NCBI RefSeq assembly: GCF_036711975.1
Contig: NW_027248940.1
Location: 4,650,001-4,714,000 of the forward strand
Reading direction: 5' to 3'
Length of the DNA stretch: 64,000 nt
DNA from: Onthophagus taurus
Lineage: Eukaryota; Arthropoda; Insecta; Coleoptera; Scarabaeidae
Every line of letters starts with the position of its first letter. Position 1 is the stretch's first letter. Below, piece after piece: positions 33,791 through 45,541 of the stretch. The translations under genes were made by a program, and so were the position numbers. Below the pieces are notes generated by a model. It saw only the letters and a list, made by a program, of their open reading frames with translations. It made no database searches and was not told the DNA's origin.

Positions 33791-34350
33791 GCACTAATAC
33801 TAGCTCTGTATCGTCACAGAAAAGATCTTTTTACTAGTTGTGCAAATCTCTTTGCATTTATTTCTTCTGCTGCTGTATAAATATTGTGGCGCAGTTCGGC
33901 AAGATTTTCAATCGGTTTTTAATACACTGTTTCTTTTATGCATTCCTAATAAGAAAATCAAGGGGATTTAGACACAGAGAATGAGGAGGCTACGTACACA
34001 GGAAAAAATCGTGTCGTGTAAAAATCGATTATAATCGAACCACGACACCCAATCCATCTTTCTGGGTATTCTGTATGCAATCCCGTACAGGACAAGCATA
34101 ACGATAACCATCTTCTTGAAACCACATTTCACTGTAGATATTGAATGGCACATCTTCTTACAAAGTTGTTAAATCATTTTGGGGGCAATACAAATAACAT
34201 ACGAAAGTATGAATTTTTTAAATAACACGTTTTTGGCAGAAAAACAGGCAATAATATTTTTTAGGAAAAGAAAAATAGCAAGTGTTATACCATTTTGGAA
34301 TCTTGATTAAACAGGCCATCTTTTAAAATAACTTGCCAGGGCTGTTATAC
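33785..34350 (-). pseudogene. Mariner-like transposase remnant, copy 2 (minus)
   Basis: On the minus strand EDVPFNIYSEMWFQEDGYRY (34155-34096) corresponds to the second catalytic region and NTQKDGLGVVV follows. After a roughly 40-bp MITE remnant at 33997-34037, CLNPLDF (third catalytic region, about 33960) and ELRHNIYTAAEEINAKRFAQ (about 33899-33840) form the C-terminus. Stops and frame changes are present. This copy is the inverted partner of 32600-33790. Confidence 0.6.
33997..34037. repeat. Short remnant of the CACAGGAAAAAAT MITE
   Basis: CACAGGAAAAAATCGTGTCG matches the start of the MITE at 32741 with a single difference. It stops after about 30-40 bases. It interrupts the mariner-like transposase remnant between its second and third catalytic regions, so it is either a deletion derivative or the scar of an incomplete insertion. 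Confidence 0.6.
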
Positions 34351-34360
34351 TAGTTCTTTA

Positions 34361-35287
34361 CACAGGAAAAAATATAGAGTAAAAATCAACTCTAAAACAT
34401 GGTTCAGATCGGTCCAATTTATTTAGAGTTATTTTTTTGCACTATATAGTGAAGTTGATTAGATTAAAAATTTACATTAAATAGTGAGAAGATGGTGTTT
34501 ATTAAATAGTGTAAAATCGTTACTCTATAACAGTGTATTATATGTAATCTAACTAGATGTTGTCGTGACTCTAATTAGATACATTTCTAATCTAATCAGT
34601 GTAAATTATTAAAAATTCGATCTAATTTTACTCTATTAATTAACAAAATATCACTAAATAGTGTGTATCTTCCACTTATTAGTGTTAATTTTTAATAGGA
34701 AGTGGAGTATTCTTAGGGGAGTTTTACGTTTGTAATAAAAATCATAATTATAAAATATTTGTTTTTATTTTTGCTTGTAATATATTGTTATAACTTAAAT
34801 TTAAAAAAATTAAATTTTGTTTATATACATATAACATATATAATACTTAATTCATTTTAAAGTTTCCACCGAGTCACCATCAAAACTGCATCTAATGAGT
34901 CTTCTATAAGTTTCCTATATGTTGCACCAAGTTGCACATACTTACCAATCTTCACAAGGAACTTGTATGTAACATCTTTCGGAAGTTCCACTAATTTCAC
35001 ATCATGAATGTTTTATTTTGGCAAACATAATTAAAATAAAAATAATCGTTCTTTCTTTCTATATCGCGTAAATCAGGTCTCGAGACGCTATCGAGTTCCG
35101 ACTCGTTTAGTAGATGACTGTTAAATTTTAGCTTGTATCACACCACATGTTGATCACGTGGTACCGACGAGTAATCCCGAGCAAAATAGTGCGGTGCCGA
35201 CGAAGTACCCGAAGGAAAAGTACACGTCTAGTATAAAATTTAATGTTTTATATATTACATAACTTCACTAACATAAGTAAAAAACGG
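34361..35287. mobile_element. Second MITE copy, inverted relative to 32741-33557
   Basis: It starts CACAGGAAAAAATATAGAGT at 34361 and mirrors the copy at 32741-33557, for example CATGGTTCAGATCGGTCCAA against TTGGACCGATCTGAACCATG. A segment of about 290 bases (about 34862-35155) has no counterpart in the other copy and is an internal insertion or an older full-length part. The right end is lost where a non-LTR fragment begins (about 35288), so only one terminal repeat remains. Confidence 0.7.
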
Positions 35288-35905
35288 GAGATAAATGTCG
35301 TCCATCTTCCTCTTGTATCACGAGTCCGAACCAAAAATTTAAAACGAATTTTATAAAATAAGTACTCAGGAGTTTCAGAGTTAATTAATTTATTATAAAA
35401 TAACGGCGTGTGAAGTTGTCTTCTATTACCCATTGACAACCACCCCGCTTCAGTTAGTTTATAAGTTATGGAATCGTATTTACGGATATTATAAATAAAT
35501 CTTAAACAGTTATTTTGAACTATTTGAATGCGTTTAGCATCAAGAGTACCAATCGCAGGGTGATAAACTGGAACCAAGTAATTAAATTGTGACAACACAA
35601 ATGCATCACATAGTCTCCTCCTTAAGCGAGTATCAAGACACGAGTGGTGAGGATATATCATCCGCAGGCCCATATATGCATTTTTTATGTACCGGCTAAT
35701 TTGAGTGCATATCTAAAGTCATTTGACAAAGAAAGACTCAAACTCTTAGCCTCGTCGACAATGGGGAGGGTACATCCATCTACACCCAGAGAAATAAGTT
35801 GTTGTGGCAAATGTTTTTTAATTTTACCACAAAGAAAAACGCCAATAGATTTTAAGCAAAAGAGTTTTCTGTTATCCCAAAATAGTAGATGTATTTGATT
35901 CAAGA
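35288..35905 (-). pseudogene. Non-LTR retrotransposon ORF2 C-terminal fragment
   Basis: The minus strand encodes the end of a reverse-transcriptase ORF: VDGCTLPIVDEAKSL and NDFRY (about 35800-35710), then in another frame IYPHHSCLDTRLRRRLCDAF, FVLSQFNYLVPVYHP (about 35605-35560), RIQIVQNNCLRFIYNIRKYD and KLTEAGWLSM (about 35455-35425). These motifs match the C-terminal region of elements A, D and E. Both ends are truncated and at least one frameshift is present. Confidence 0.75.
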
Positions 35906-35965
35906 GTTAAAATCTGTTTTAAGTCAATAAGGAAATCATTTATGGTAAAATATATAATTTTTGGC

Positions 35966-36320
35966 GTAAAAATAATAACTATTGAATTAATAAACTACCT
36001 TTTTAAATTTAATGTGTTTAAATATTAAACTAATATGTGAACATTATTGCGCTAAAAGTGCGATTTATTATCACAAAACTCTTAAGTTATTGAATCAATG
36101 AAGTTTTCCTTTTTGATTAAAATTTGTATCTTTTTATTTCAAAATGAAAACATTATTACTACAAAAATTTTTAATTTTCAGATAAAAGCATAAGTTATTA
36201 GTTTAATAAAGGTTGTTTTTGTACTTACAAGTTTTGTTTTTCTTTAAAAAAATTAACCTTTTTATCACCAAATGTTTTAAATTTTCAGTTAAAAGAATAA
36301 GTAAGGTATCGTATTTTATA
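35966..36320 (+). repeat. Dispersed repeat, copy 1 (partner at 61846-62180)
   Basis: AATAATAACTATTGAATTAATAAACTACC and the following roughly 330 bases recur in the same orientation at 61846 with scattered differences. It is AT-rich and noncoding. Its element type is unknown. The two copies differ in what follows them, so the right border is near 36300. Confidence 0.75.
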
Positions 36321-36731
36321 TTAATATATTTTACCATTTGAAAAAGTAGGAATTTGGTAAAGGCGCGTTCTCACGAGTCAAGTTTAGTTGATCGATTTTA
36401 GTTGATCAACAAAAGTTGAATAAAAACTTTAGTGAGAACCTTTCTTTCAATAGAGTTGATCAACTTTCTAGTTGATCAAGAAAAGTTTGATCCAGTCAAA
36501 CTTTTGTCGTTCAAGTGAGGAGTCGTCACGAATTCCCGTCAGAAACCCAAGATGAAACTGTATTTCCTGCATCAACATCTGCATCTGTTACTGTTGAAAA
36601 TGGTTGACAGAAACTGCCAATCAGTCTACTAAAAAACAATCAAAGACAACAAATGTCTTTCGTGTTCCTCTGAGCCGTAAACGGAAAATATCTGGAAACG
36701 AAAATATTTCAACTATATGCGCAGCAATTGA
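36321..36731. other. Intergenic: MITE-like end and unassigned sequence
   Basis: GGCGCGTTCTCACGAGTCAA at 36362 opens a stretch with several TAGTTGATC words and GTGAGAAC in between, which looks like one end of a small transposon with subterminal repeats. The matching far end was not found. The part at 36541-36731 has a weak plus-strand coding look (NVFRVPLSRKRKISG) but no recognised domain. Confidence 0.4.
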
Positions 36732-38285
36732 TTTGAAATACTTATGAAAATAAAATGAATTAAAAATATTTTTGTTTTTTATGAATAAAATGATTTAAAA
36801 AATATTTTTCTTGTTTTTTTTCTTACCTGTTGCTAAAAATCGAAGAGTAACTAAAAGCCGGTCTTTGGGAGGTATAGCCAATCTCATTTTAGTATCCTGC
36901 TTTTGAATACTTGTTTGAATTAAAGATAAAATGTATTCAAAATCATCATTAGACATTCTCAGGAAATTTCAGCTGCATGGAGTCTTCGGTCCGCAATTCT
37001 TCAAGTAATGTATTTTGGAAACTTAAATCTACGCGCCGTAGCACCCAATTTCTCACTCAAACACTTCTGTTTGTTTTTTTTTTAATTTGTTTCTATTTAA
37101 TTAAATATGCTGCGATGGCAGCTGCCAATCTTATTTTGCCACAAGACATTTTTATACTGTCATTCGTAAAAAAAGCAAACTACTGCAAGCTGTACTCACA
37201 TTGTGTGGAAACACGTCTGCAATTTCTTGCAGCACGTTCGTCGTGATAACTTCTACAAACTACTTCTGGAAGCAGACTTCCGCAAGTTTAGGTTTGAGTG
37301 GAAACACTTCAGCAAATACTTGCAGAACTTCTTCCGCAAGTGACTTGCTAGTGGACACACGGCTTTAGTGTGGCGGTGGTTGCGAATGAGTAGGGACGTA
37401 CAGTTTAGCCACGATCAGCGAAGAAAATGGAAGAAATGGACGAGTCCGATATTGTAAGTTCATTGCTCATCAAGTGGAACTTGCCAGAGTTTATAGATGA
37501 ATTCAAAGGTAAGAAAAAGGAATCATTTTTCTAGTTACAAATAACGGCAATTACGTTACTAAGTTAAACAAATTATTTAGACGCCACCCGTAAATATACC
37601 CGGAAACTTGAAATTATTCGTTTTAAATTCACGTCGCATCAGTGTTGGCTAGGTTACAGAATAGCGAAAGGGGAATATAACATACGCAAACATTTGAATC
37701 GGAGGCCTGAAAATGTTTAATAAAATATGCGTCTTATGTTAGATTCGAGTAAAGACTGTTTATGCGGTAGGTTTGCCGGCGCGACGCCGTGACGTCATCG
37801 ACAAGAGTCAAGAAATTCGTTACAGTATTTTCTAGTTTTTTATTCATTCTCTTATGATTTTTAACATTTGTACGAAGAGAAAGAACATTTAATTTTTTAG
37901 ATTAATATTGATTTTGAAAATATCCATGATGTTATGTTATTGTTTTACATACACAAACAATATACATCACCCTGTATATTGTAATAAGAACATAAGAACC
38001 GACACAGAACAGGGACATGTAGAGGACAATAAATTAAGATGATTTAACGTAACTTACCTCTATACTAAGTTGTACACCTCAGGAGTTATAGGCCTTCAAA
38101 GTTGGGTCTTAAATTTTTAAAAAGTTCAATATCTTCGTAATACATTAAGCTAGAAAAACCAAATTTAGTATACGTTATGAGTGTACCAAGGGTATTAATT
38201 GATAGCAAATTGAACTCAATTGAGGCATTTCATAGGGTTGATTAAGGGTGATGGTACCCTAAATGTTGACCAATTTTTTTAACCT
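36732..38285 (+). repeat. Left arm of a 1.5-kb inverted duplication
   Basis: This arm is the reverse complement of 42465-43980 with few differences. It contains the 5' part of a Harbinger element (36732-37366, minus orientation), then the sequence that flanked that element (37367-38003), and about 280 bases of the inverted-repeat element that begins at about 38004. A duplicated 89-codon ORF in both arms (36977-37246 and its mirror) is antisense to the Harbinger coding sequence and is not a gene. Confidence 0.85.
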
Positions 38286-40204
38286 TTTGGCGGATTTAAT
38301 ACATTACTACTTCATTTCATGTGGAATTTAATTCTAAAACTTTTCTTACTCTTATTATTTTTTAAAAAACGTTGTCGTTTTCACAAAAAACTTAAATAAC
38401 TAAAGACACGTATTTCGTAATGTTACTTAAAATAAGAGAACATTTAGTAGTCGACTATGAAATTGTAAGTCAAACTTGACAAATAGGTTATAAAGTTATT
38501 TGACGACAAGGTTTTCTCCATCTTTTCTCCATCACCTTTCATTCTTGAGTTATGATCGATTTTAACACCAAAAGTACCCAATTTTGACATTTTGGGGATT
38601 TTCTCTTTATCACCTTAAAATCATTGCATCTAAACTAAATTTGTTTATGGATGATGTCTTCTTAGTTGACAATAAACAACTTATTCCTAAAAAACTTTTC
38701 TCCATCACTTTTCATCCTTGAGTTATGATCAATTTTAATACCAAAAGTACTCAATTTTTATATTTCGAAGATTTTCTCTTTTTATCATTAGAAAATCATT
38801 ATAACTAAACCAAATCTGTTTATGAATAATGTCCTTTTAGTTCATAATAAACAATTTATTTCAAATAAACTTTTCTCCATCACCTTTAATTTTTGAGTTA
38901 TGATCTATTTTAATACCAAAAGTACTCAATTTTAACATTTTGGTGATTTTTTCTTTATCACTAGAAAATCATTATACCAAAACTAAATTTGTTTATGGAT
39001 GATGTTTTTTTAGTTCATAATAAACAATTTATTCCTAAAAAACTTTTCTCCATCACCTTTCATCCTTGAGTTATGATCCATTTTAATACCAAAAGTACTC
39101 AATTTTGATATTTCGATGATTTTCTCTTTCTATCATTAGAAAATCATTATAACTAAACCAAATCTGTTTATGAGTATTGTCCTTTTAGTTCATAATAAAC
39201 AATTTATTTCAAATAAACTTGTCTCCATCACCTTCAATTTTTGAGTTATGATCTATTTTAATACCAAAAGTACTCAATTTTGACATTTTGGTGATTTTTT
39301 CTTTATCACTAGAAAATCATTATAACTAAGCCAAATCTGTTTATGGATGATGTCTTTTTAGTTCATAATAAACAATTTATTTCAAAACAACTTATCTCCA
39401 TCACAAATAATTTTTGAGTAATGATCGATTTTGATAACAAAAGTACTCAATTGTGACATTATGTGGAATTTCTCTTTATCACTAGAAAATCATTACATCT
39501 AAACAAAATCTGTTTATTAATAATATCTTTTTAGTTCATAATAAACAATTTATTCCTAAAAAGCTTTTCGTCATCACCTTTCATTCTTGAGTTATGATCG
39601 ATTTTAAAGCCAAAAGTACTTAATTTTGAGATTTTGGGGATTTTCTCTTTATCACTAGAAAATTATTATGCCTAAACTAAATTTGTTTATGGATGATGTC
39701 TTTTTAGTTCATAATAAACAGTTTATTCCTCAAATTACGTATAATTTCACAGCCGACTACTGAATTTTTGATGATTTTAAGTAGCATTAACAAGATACGC
39801 GTCTTTAGTTTTTTGAGTTTTTTATGAGAACGACAATGTTTTTTAAAAAATAGTAAGAGTAAAAAAAGTTTTAGAATTAAATTCCACATGAAATGAGGTA
39901 ATAATGTATTAAATCAACAAAAACGTTAAAAAAATCTGCCAAAATTTAGGGAACCATCACCCTTAATCAACCCTTTGAAATGCCTCAATTGGTCTCAACT
40001 TGCTACCAATTAATACCCTCGGTACACTCATAACGTATACCAAATTTGGTTTTTCTAGCTTAATGTATTACGAAGATATTCAACGTTTTAAAAATTTAAG
40101 ATCCAACTTTGAAAGCCTATAACTCCTCAGAGGTACAACTTGGTATAGGGATAAGTTGCGTTAAATCATCTTAATTTATTGTCCTCTACATGTCCCTGTT
40201 CTGT
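38004..40204. mobile_element. Inverted-repeat element with a tandem-repeat core
   Basis: Arms of about 480 bases (38004-38480 and 39735-40204) are mirror images starting ACAGAACAGGGACATGTAGA. They enclose seven copies of a repeat of about 174 bases. No ORF of note is present. A third copy of the outer 280 bases lies at 42465-42740 because that part belongs to the large inverted duplication. This looks like a non-autonomous transposon that carries satellite-like DNA. The terminal duplication was not identified. Confidence 0.65.
38520..39720 (+). repeat. Tandem array, about 7 units of about 174 bp
   Basis: The word CTTTTCTCCATCACC or a close variant, followed by TTGAGTTATGAT and AAAAGTAC, recurs at about 38526, 38698, 38873, 39048, 39222, 39392 and 39566. 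Units are AT-rich and diverged by roughly 10-20 percent by eye. Units at 38698 and 39048, and at 38873 and 39222, resemble each other most, which hints at a two-unit higher-order period. Confidence 0.8.
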
Positions 40205-40567
40205 ATTACATTCCCTGTGAATCACGTGGGAATACACCACAATCAAATGGGAATACAAAAAACGATAAATAAAGCTAAAGAAGTAGTTTATTGGCCATTC
40301 ATGACAGTTCAAATACAAAATAAAATAGCAAATTGTGTAACTTCTTTAAAGTATCAAAATTTAAATTCATCAGAACCAATGAGTGCAAAAGAAATTCGGG
40401 AAAGATCTTTTCAAATAGTTGCTATATATGTATTTACTTGTAGTGGATGTATTTAGTAAATTTCCAGAATTGATTGAACTCAAATATAATACTACATCAG
40501 TTACAATAATAAACCATTTAAAAGAAATCTTTGCTAGGCATAGTAAAATTTCTCCCGATAACGGTTA
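40205..40567 (+). pseudogene. Ty3/gypsy integrase fragment
   Basis: The plus strand encodes the N-terminal zinc-binding region and the start of the integrase core: GIQKTINKAKEVVYWPFMTV, CVTSLKYQN (second cysteine of the HHCC motif replaced), then after a frame change VDVFSKFPELIEL with the first catalytic aspartate and HLKEIFARHS. It stops near the expected SDNG region (about 40560). Both ends are truncated and no LTR is associated. It resembles a different gypsy lineage from the element at 54068-59306. Confidence 0.7.
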
Positions 40568-41222
40568 GCGGCTGCTTGACATTGCCGTAATGTCAAAATC
40601 ATGTCAGTTTGTTCACTAAATGTGTAACTCTCCATTTTGAACACTTAAAATTAATACTAACTAACAGAACTATCGTTTGTGTTTAAACGACATGAGCAAG
40701 TTGACAGCAAGTTGTTTTTTTTAATTGCCATGGCCAACCTTGACTTTTTCGAAGACTTTGCTTTTTAGTGTTACCATTGAAATCGAAGCTTAATATTTTC
40801 GCGTATAACTCGAAAACCGTCAATATTATCACATTTTCAAAGTGTGATAAAAGTTTCTAAAATAAATTTTCAATTAAAGAGTACAAAAATAAATGTAGGG
40901 TTACGAGCGAACAAAAAAGTTCTGAGCAAACAAATTTTAGAGACAGCCTGAATAGCATGGTTACCGCAGCCCGATCAAAGTCAAAATTGATTCAATAATT
41001 TTGCTTGATATTTGTTTACCCTCTACCAAATTTCAACGCTCTACCATAAATGGTATTGAAAATATTTAGAAAAATGTGTTAAAATTTCTGAACTTCGATG
41101 GCCCATATTTTGGCCATTTGAAGACTTTTATAATAATTTTTTTTCACGAATCATCATTTTGCTCTAGTATATGAGGTTAATTTTATGCCCCGAGTCACCG
41201 GAACACCCTGTATATATATGTA
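40568..41222. other. Unassigned stretch ending in a mariner-type end
   Basis: No gene is supported. The right edge, CCGGAACACCCTGTATA at about 41199-41215, looks like the outer end of a TA-flanked mariner-type element. Its left end was not found. It directly abuts the next element, whose outer end TACAGAGTGTCCCG starts at about 41221. Confidence 0.4.
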
Positions 41223-42440
41223 CAGAGTGTCCCGTTAAGCGTACGAAGCGGCTGTATCTCTACCACGGTAAGGCCTACAGGTTTGGGAAAAAAATCCTTA
41301 TAAGCAAAGTGACCAAGAGAAATAGCTGGAAATTATTTTGAAGTTCGTAATTCGACCGCTAGGGGGCGTAACTGCCATAGAGAAACATAAAATTCTCGCT
41401 ATCTCAGAAACTTAGACGATGAGCTATAACTTTGACAACATCATTTAGTAGCTGGGATAATACCGCATCGCTTTTGTTTTGCGATATTTCTCATATCTGT
41501 CATAATAAGAGAGGGGGAGGCCAATGCCTTTTCAAATGTTTACATTTTAATATCTCCTGGACCATTCAACCGATTTGAATATTTTCGGTGTTGTTGGAAA
41601 GAGCATTTTATGCTCTTTTTAAAGATATTTTCAGTAAGACCATTTGCTTTAAAACAAATGAGCTAGAGGGCGTTATCTGCATCGATTACATATTTTTGTG
41701 ATTTTTGAAGAAAAGTTAAATGGAACGATACTATTTACGTCACAGACCCTTAGTCACTTTAAAATTTGCTAAATTTTAGTGAAAACCGCATCTCGATATC
41801 GCCACCCGTTCTCGAGTTATAGAAGAAAATGTTAAAAACTCGAGTGCCATCAATCGGATCCAGTTACCTCATCGAGAAAAACAAATCACATAACCATGGT
41901 AACTGTAAACATGTAAACATTTACTAACGCAGAAGCGTATGATAGAGCGTATGATGATTTATTTTCAATGTTTCGAATACGATGTAACTGCATGGCACAA
42001 ATGTGCAATGCAATTACGACAAGGAAAGACATTTTTCTCTAGAAGTGTTTTTAAGATTGACTTAGCGATTACGGAAAATTGGCAACGTGTAGCCCATTCA
42101 GACATCTCTATGAATTCGTAAATCACATTGGTGCGCAATGTGATCCCACATAATCAGGGAAAACAATTGTCCACAAGAGTCCTCAAGAGAATAATATCTC
42201 CACCACGTTGTTTTACATCAGGCCTTAACAGATACCGATTATGATAACAGACTGAACTATTACCATTGACTTTTAAAAATGATTTGGGCAAATCCAAACC
42301 TTTTATCACAAATGCCATGGACGCATGAAGCATCTGTCCACAAGCTGGTGTAAACTTGCATAATATGCATTCTTGGTTCGAGCAAAACCCACATTGCTTT
42401 CACAAAAAGCAATAACCATGGAAAATATGACAAAACACTA
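41223..42440 (+). mobile_element. Half of a mariner-like element (family X), copy a
   Basis: It starts CAGAGTGTCCCGTTAAGCGTACG and matches the right half of the element at 49728-51831 in inverted orientation over about 1.2 kb. The transposase part (about 41920-42400, plus strand) shows FTNAEAYD, the start of a DUF4817-type N-terminal domain, and a decayed EASVHKLV region beside the first catalytic aspartate. The other half is missing; sequence passes into the right arm of the inverted duplication. Confidence 0.65.
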
Positions 42441-42464
42441 AATACCAGTAGAAACGTGTCCAGG

Positions 42465-43980
42465 GTACCATCACCCTTAATCAACCCTATGAAATGCCTC
42501 AATTGAGTTCAATTTGCTATCAATTAATACCCTTGGTACACTCATAACGTATACCAAATTTGGTTTTTCTAGCTTAATGTATTACGAAGATATTGAACTT
42601 TTTAAAAATTTAAGACCCAACTTTGAAGGCCTATAACTCCTGAGGTGTACAACTTAGTATAGAGGTAAGTTACGTTAAATCATCTTAATTTATTGTCCTC
42701 TACATGTCCCTGTTCTGTGTCGGTTCTTATGTGAATCACCCTGTATATTGTTTGTGTATGTAAAACAATAACATAACATCATGGATATTTTCAAAATCAA
42801 TATTAATCTAAAAAATTAAATGTTCTTTCTCTTCGTACAAATGTTAAAAATCATAAGAGAATGAATAAAAAACTAGAAAATACTGTAACGAATTTCTTGA
42901 CTCTTGTCGATGACGTCACGGCGTCGCGCCGGCAAACCTACCGCATAAACAGTCTTTACTCGAATCTAACATAAGACGCATATTTTATTAAACATTTTCA
43001 GGCCTCCGATTCAAATGTTTGCGTATGTTATATTCCCCTTTCGCTATTCTGTAACCTAGCCAACACTGATGCGACGTGAATTTAAAACGAATAATTTCAA
43101 GTTTCCGGGTATATTTACGGGTGGCGTCTAAATAATTTGTTTAACTTAGTAACGTAATTGCCGTTATTTGTAACTAGAAAAATGATTCCTTTTTCTTACC
43201 TTTGAATTCATCTATAAACTCTGGCAAGTTCCACTTGATGAGCAATGAACTTACAATATCGGACTCGTCCATTTCTTCCATTTTCTTCGCTGATCGTGGC
43301 TAAACTGTACGTCCCTACTCATTCGCAACCACCGCCACACTAAAGCCGTGTGTCCACTAGCAAGTCACTTGCGGAAGAACATCTGCAAGTATTTGCTGAA
43401 GTGTTTCCACTCAAACCGAAACTTGCGGAAGTCTGCTTCCAGAAGTAGTTTGTAGAAGTTATCACGACGAACGTGCTGCAAGAAATTGCAGACGTGTTTC
43501 CACACAATGTGAGTACAGCTTGCAGTAGTTTGCTTTTTTTACGAATGACAGTATAAAAATGTCTTGTGGCAAAATAAGATTGGCAGCTGCCATCGCAGCA
43601 TATTTAATTAAAAAGAAACAAATTAAAAAAAAAACAAACAGAAGTGTTTGGGTGAGAAATTGGGTGCTACGGCGCGTAGATTTAAGTTTCCAAAATACAT
43701 TACTTGAAGAATTGCGGACCGAAGACTCCATGCAGATGAAATTTCCTGAGAATGTCTAATGATGATTTTGAATACATTTTATCTTTAATTCAAACAAGTA
43801 TTCAAAAGCAGGATACTAAAATGAGATTGGCTATACCTCCCAAAGACCGGCTTTTAGTTACTATTCGATTTTTGGCAACAGGTAAGAAAAAAAACAAGAA
43901 AAATATTTTTTAAATCATTTTATTCATAAAAAACAAAAATATTTTTAATTCATTTTATTTTCATAAGTATTTCAAATTAA
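42465..43980 (-). repeat. Right arm of the 1.5-kb inverted duplication
   Basis: This is the mirror copy of 36732-38285. It covers 42465-43340 (Harbinger flank and part of the inverted-repeat element) and 43341-43980 (5' end of the Harbinger element, which continues complete to the right). The break lies inside an intron of the Harbinger transposase. Confidence 0.85.
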
Positions 43981-45132
43981 ATGTAAATTATGAGTATATT
44001 TATTTTGTAGGCGATTCCTTTCATTCGCTTATGTATTTGTTTCGAATCCCTCTATGTACGATTGCAAGGATTGTGTTGGAATGTTGCGAGGCTCTGTACC
44101 AATGTCTGAAATCAAAATATTTGAAGGTAAATATTAAAATATGTAATTTATATAAAACATTTCCCAAAAATACCTTGTGCGTTGTCGGAACATATAAAAA
44201 ATTGGGTAGATGTATTGCAAGGCAGCATTATTGATGATTGACTGGAGCTTTCAAGCCCAGTTGTACCTGAACTAAGTAGTTGCGTGTGAAATTAAACTGC
44301 TTTTTTTTAGGTTCCTTCAACAGAAGAAAATTGGCTTCAGCATTCCAACGGATTTCACAACAAATGGAATTTTCCTAATTGCCTAGCTGCTATGGACGGG
44401 AAACATGTGGTGATACAGGCACCAAAGAAAGAAGGCAGTGTTTACTTCAATTATAAAGGTACACATAGCATTGTACTGTTGGCGTTGATTGGACCTAATT
44501 ATGAGATAATTTACTTTGATGTGGGGTGTAATGGTAGAATTTCGGACGGGGGAGTATATAACAACTGTGAATTATCGAAATGCCTTCCACAAAATACATT
44601 GCATTTGCCATCTCCACGATCACTTCCTGGTAGAACAATTCCAATTCCATACGTTATTGTTGCAGATGACGCATTTGCTCTTAAGAAGTATATTATGAAG
44701 CCATTTCCTTTCAAGAGCCAGCCAGTGCAAAATCGTGTTTTCAATTACCGGCTTTCTAGGACCAGAAATGTGGTTGAAAATTTTTTTGGACAAATTGCAG
44801 CTCGTTTTCGAATTTTACGTAAGCCCATTCTTTTAAGTCCACAAAAAACAAGAAAAATTGTTAAGGCCATTTGCGCTCTGCATAACTGTCTGTTAAGTCG
44901 CAATTCTCAACATGCGTCGTCTATGACATTTAATTCTCCTGTATCCGATAATCAAGGAGAGTGCCGTACAGAAGGGATACCAGAAAGACACATGTTACCA
45001 TTTGAACCACATAATTCACGCAGTCAAGCACAAGAACCGAAAAATGTTCGTAACGAATTTGCTGAATTGCAGAAGGAGAAGTGGAGTGGCAATATAGGCA
45101 TATATAATAAGTATGTACAAGTGAATATGTAA
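43559..45132 (+). pseudogene. Harbinger (HARBI1-like) transposase, three exons, one frameshift
   Basis: Exons can be drawn at 43559-43881, 44011-44126 and 44311-45132, with GTAAG/TTTGTAG and GTAAAT/TTTTTTAG introns. Exon 1 carries RNWVLRRVDLSFQNTLLEEL, then changes frame by one base near 43742 before FEYILSLIQTS and RLLVTIRFLATG. The catalytic core is in exon 3: AAMDGKHV (first aspartate), GRISDGGVYN (second) and RNVVENFFGQI (glutamate). The protein would excise the element together with the MADF partner. The frameshift is present in the mirrored copy at 36960 too, so it predates the duplication. Apart from it the gene looks whole. Confidence 0.8.
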
Positions 45133-45181
45133 TATAATGGAATATATAATGAAATAAAAATTAAAACGATTATATATGTGT

Positions 45182-45541
45182 ATTATCTTGTTCTTACCAA
45201 ATTATCCTCAGTTTCTTTGGGTACATGAGATGACATCATGTATTTCATGTCATTATAAAACTCCCACTTGCTAACCTATACATCATCAGCACTTTGGCCA
45301 CTTTTTTTTTCTTTTCTTTGTTTACTTCTTGACCAAACTGCGTTCGGAGGTTGTGCAATTTCCTTTTGACCTCTTCTTCGGGTGCGTCTATATCATTGGC
45401 TATTGCCTTTAAAGCATTTTGTTTTTTAATTTTATTCTTATAGTCTTTTGAGGACGTGTCCCATAATTCAGGCTAACTTTCTTGTTTTTCAATTACCAAA
45501 TTTGTTTTTTCACTACTCCAAACGAATTTATTTTTGTCCAT
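45182..45541 (-). pseudogene. MADF-domain accessory protein of Harbinger element 1
   Basis: From ATG 45541 the minus strand reads MDKNKFVWSSEKTN, then an in-frame TAG (about 45473), PELWDTSSKDYKNKIKKQNA, IANDIDAPEEEVKRKLHNL and RTQFGQEVNKEK, matching a MADF (Myb/SANT-like) DNA-binding domain. A second in-frame stop (about 45280) precedes WEFYNDMKYM. Harbinger elements encode such a partner, which binds the ends and carries the transposase to the nucleus. Two stops make this copy inactive. Confidence 0.7.

Noticed and set aside
38520..39720. Regular repeats that could suggest a CRISPR array
   Set aside because: Units of about 174 bp are head-to-tail without short conserved repeats and unique spacers, no cas genes exist, and the host is a eukaryote.
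36977..43731. An 89-residue ORF encoded identically in two inverted places (36977-37246 plus; 43462-43731 minus), apparently a conserved gene pair
   Set aside because: It is antisense to exon 1 of the Harbinger transposase and is duplicated only because the DNA segment is.
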